DNA of 64,000 bases from the NCBI RefSeq assembly GCF_010211745.1, contig NZ_PDWQ01000005.1, positions 186,001 through 250,000 on the forward strand, given 5' to 3'. Below, in pieces: positions 63,023 through 64,000 of this stretch. This DNA is from Pseudoxanthomonas kalamensis DSM 18571. Its GTDB lineage: Bacteria; Pseudomonadota; Gammaproteobacteria; Xanthomonadales; Xanthomonadaceae. Under the pieces are notes generated by a model. It ran no database searches and was not told the origin of the DNA. It saw only the letters and a list, made by a program, of their open reading frames with translations. The number at the start of each line of letters is the position of its first letter. The stretch's first letter is position 1. The translations under genes were made by a program, and so were the position numbers.

Positions 63023-63028
63023 TATAAT
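63023..63028 (+). promoter_or_regulatory. promoter -10 of typA
   Basis: A perfect TATAAT about 56 bp before the ATG; expected start near 63035 with a leader of about 49 nt. Confidence 0.5.
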
Positions 63029-63083
63029 TGGCAGTCATCCCCAACACCTTTCGGCCGCCCGCCGGCGCGGCCCTGCCTTCCCC

Positions 63084-64000
63084 ATGTCCATCGAGAACCT
63101 GCGCAACATCGCCATCGTCGCCCACGTCGACCATGGCAAGACCACCCTTGTCGATTGCCTGCTGAAGCAGTCCGGCACCTTTTCCGAACGCACCGTGCTG
63201 GCCGAGCGGGTGATGGACAGCAACGACCAGGAAAAGGAACGCGGTATCACCATCCTGGCCAAGAACACCGCCATCACCTGGCAGGGCAACCGCATCAACA
63301 TCGTCGACACCCCCGGCCACGCCGATTTCGGCGGCGAGGTCGAGCGCGTGCTGTCGATGGTGGACACGGTGCTGATCCTGGTCGATGCGATGGACGGGCC
63401 GATGCCGCAGACCCGCTTCGTAACCCAGAAGGCCTTCGCGATGGGCTTCAAGCCGGTCGTGGTGGTCAACAAGATCGACCGCCCCGGCGCGCGCCCGGAC
63501 TGGGTCGTCGAGCAGGTCTGGGACCTGTTCGACCGTCTCGGCGCCAGCGACGAGCAGATGGATTTCCCGATCGTCTACGCCTCGGCGCTGAACGGTTATG
63601 CCAGCCTCGACCCGGAAGCCCGTTCCGGCGACATGACGCCGCTGTACCAAGCGATCATGCAGCACACGCCGAAGCCCGACGTGGACCCCGAAGGCCCGTT
63701 CCAGATGCGCATCAGCCAGCTGGACTACAGCAGCTTCGTCGGCGTGATCGGCATCGGCCGCATCCAGCGCGGCACGCTGAAGAAGAACATGCCGGTGACG
63801 GTGATCGACCGCGAAGGCAAGAAGCGCCAGGGCAAGGTGTTGCAGGTGCTGGGCTTCCTGGGCCTGGAACGGATCGAACAGGAAACCGCCGAGGCCGGCG
63901 ACATCGTGGCCATCTCCGGCATCCAGGAGCTGACCATTTCCGACACGGTCTGCGCGCTGGACGCGCCCGAAGCGCTGCCGGCGCTGACGGTGGACGAGCC
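63084..64000 (+). CDS. typA: translational GTPase TypA/BipA (3' partial)
   Basis: Ribosome-binding GTPase; the first 305 codons are in the window and the gene continues beyond it. The G1 P-loop is AHVDHGKTT (13-21), the switch region EKERGITI and DTPGHADFG (G3), and [11 protein letters not shown] (G4) follow. SALNG is G5. The beta-barrel domain 2 begins about residue 200. TypA acts in ribosome assembly and stress growth. Its start at 63084 is followed by the conserved [18 protein letters not shown]; the family is conserved enough to make this secure. Confidence 0.96.
   Translation, partial: MSIENLRNIAIVAHVDHGKTTLVDCLLKQSGTFSERTVLAERVMDSNDQEKERGITILAKNTAITWQGNRINIVDTPGHADFGGEVERVLSMVDTVLILVDAMDGPMPQTRFVTQKAFAMGFKPVVVVNKIDRPGARPDWVVEQVWDLFDRLGASDEQMDFPIVYASALNGYASLDPEARSGDMTPLYQAIMQHTPKPDVDPEGPFQMRISQLDYSSFVGVIGIGRIQRGTLKKNMPVTVIDREGKKRQGKVLQVLGFLGLERIEQETAEAGDIVAISGIQELTISDTVCALDAPEALPALTVDE

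Overview
The window is chromosomal DNA of a high-GC gammaproteobacterium, most likely a member of the Xanthomonadaceae (Lysobacter, Luteimonas or Pseudoxanthomonas type). The reasons are the mix of S46, S9 and M2 exported peptidases, AmgK-MurU cell-wall recycling, a TorF-family porin, and an S46 peptidase whose length and catalytic residue numbers match dipeptidyl aminopeptidase BII of Pseudoxanthomonas mexicana. No phage, plasmid, IS transposase, rRNA, tRNA or CRISPR array is visible. About 59 protein genes are supported; the first (alpha/beta hydrolase) and last (typA) run off the ends.

Layout. 1-7.2 kb: hydrolase, PH-like membrane protein, LD-carboxypeptidase, AlkA-type glycosylase, DUF423 protein, SRPBCC protein and a NarL-type two-component pair; just past the regulator's 3' end lie two extra copies of its last 22 codons in a 152-bp tandem repeat. 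7.3-10.4 kb: GNAT, minCDE and a small HExxH protein. 10.4-19.4 kb: ACE-like peptidase, Bcr/CflA transporter, tandem glycine riboswitch plus gcvP, polysaccharide deacetylase and Na+/H+ antiporter. 19.4-20.8 kb: an ECF sigma/anti-sigma operon divergent from a small membrane protein, with matching promoters on both sides. 20.9-31.8 kb: purA, ComEA-like protein, M20 peptidase, GlsB/YeaQ protein, manC, amgK-murU, gltX-zur, lpxH and DUF455. 31.9-37 kb: histidine phosphatase-folC-SPOR-cvpA-purF. 37-47 kb: S46 peptidase, tdh, two outer-membrane porins, kbl, an RsuA-type pseudouridine synthase, a secreted protein and OmpA. 47-50.4 kb: fadH, SleB-like hydrolase and an ion channel. 50.6-58 kb: propionate region prpC, prpB, a divergent HTH-citrate synthase fusion, prpE and an acyl-CoA synthetase. 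58-64 kb: S9 peptidase, mdh, a cyclophilin, a macro-domain protein and typA.

How genes fit together. Tdh and Kbl turn threonine into glycine and acetyl-CoA; GcvP, behind a glycine riboswitch, removes glycine. PrpE, PrpC and PrpB give three of the methylcitrate-cycle steps (the 2-methylcitrate dehydratase/isomerase genes are not here), and Mdh can recycle oxaloacetate. AmgK, MurU, LD-carboxypeptidase and the SleB-like enzyme concern peptidoglycan turnover.

The most unusual items are the HTH-methylcitrate synthase fusion opposite prpBC, which keeps a complete citrate-synthase active site and may be a metabolite-sensing regulator; the response-regulator tail repeat, whose outermost copy differs from the middle copy almost only at synonymous sites; and the mirror-image ECF promoters (GCAACC-N16-CGTC).
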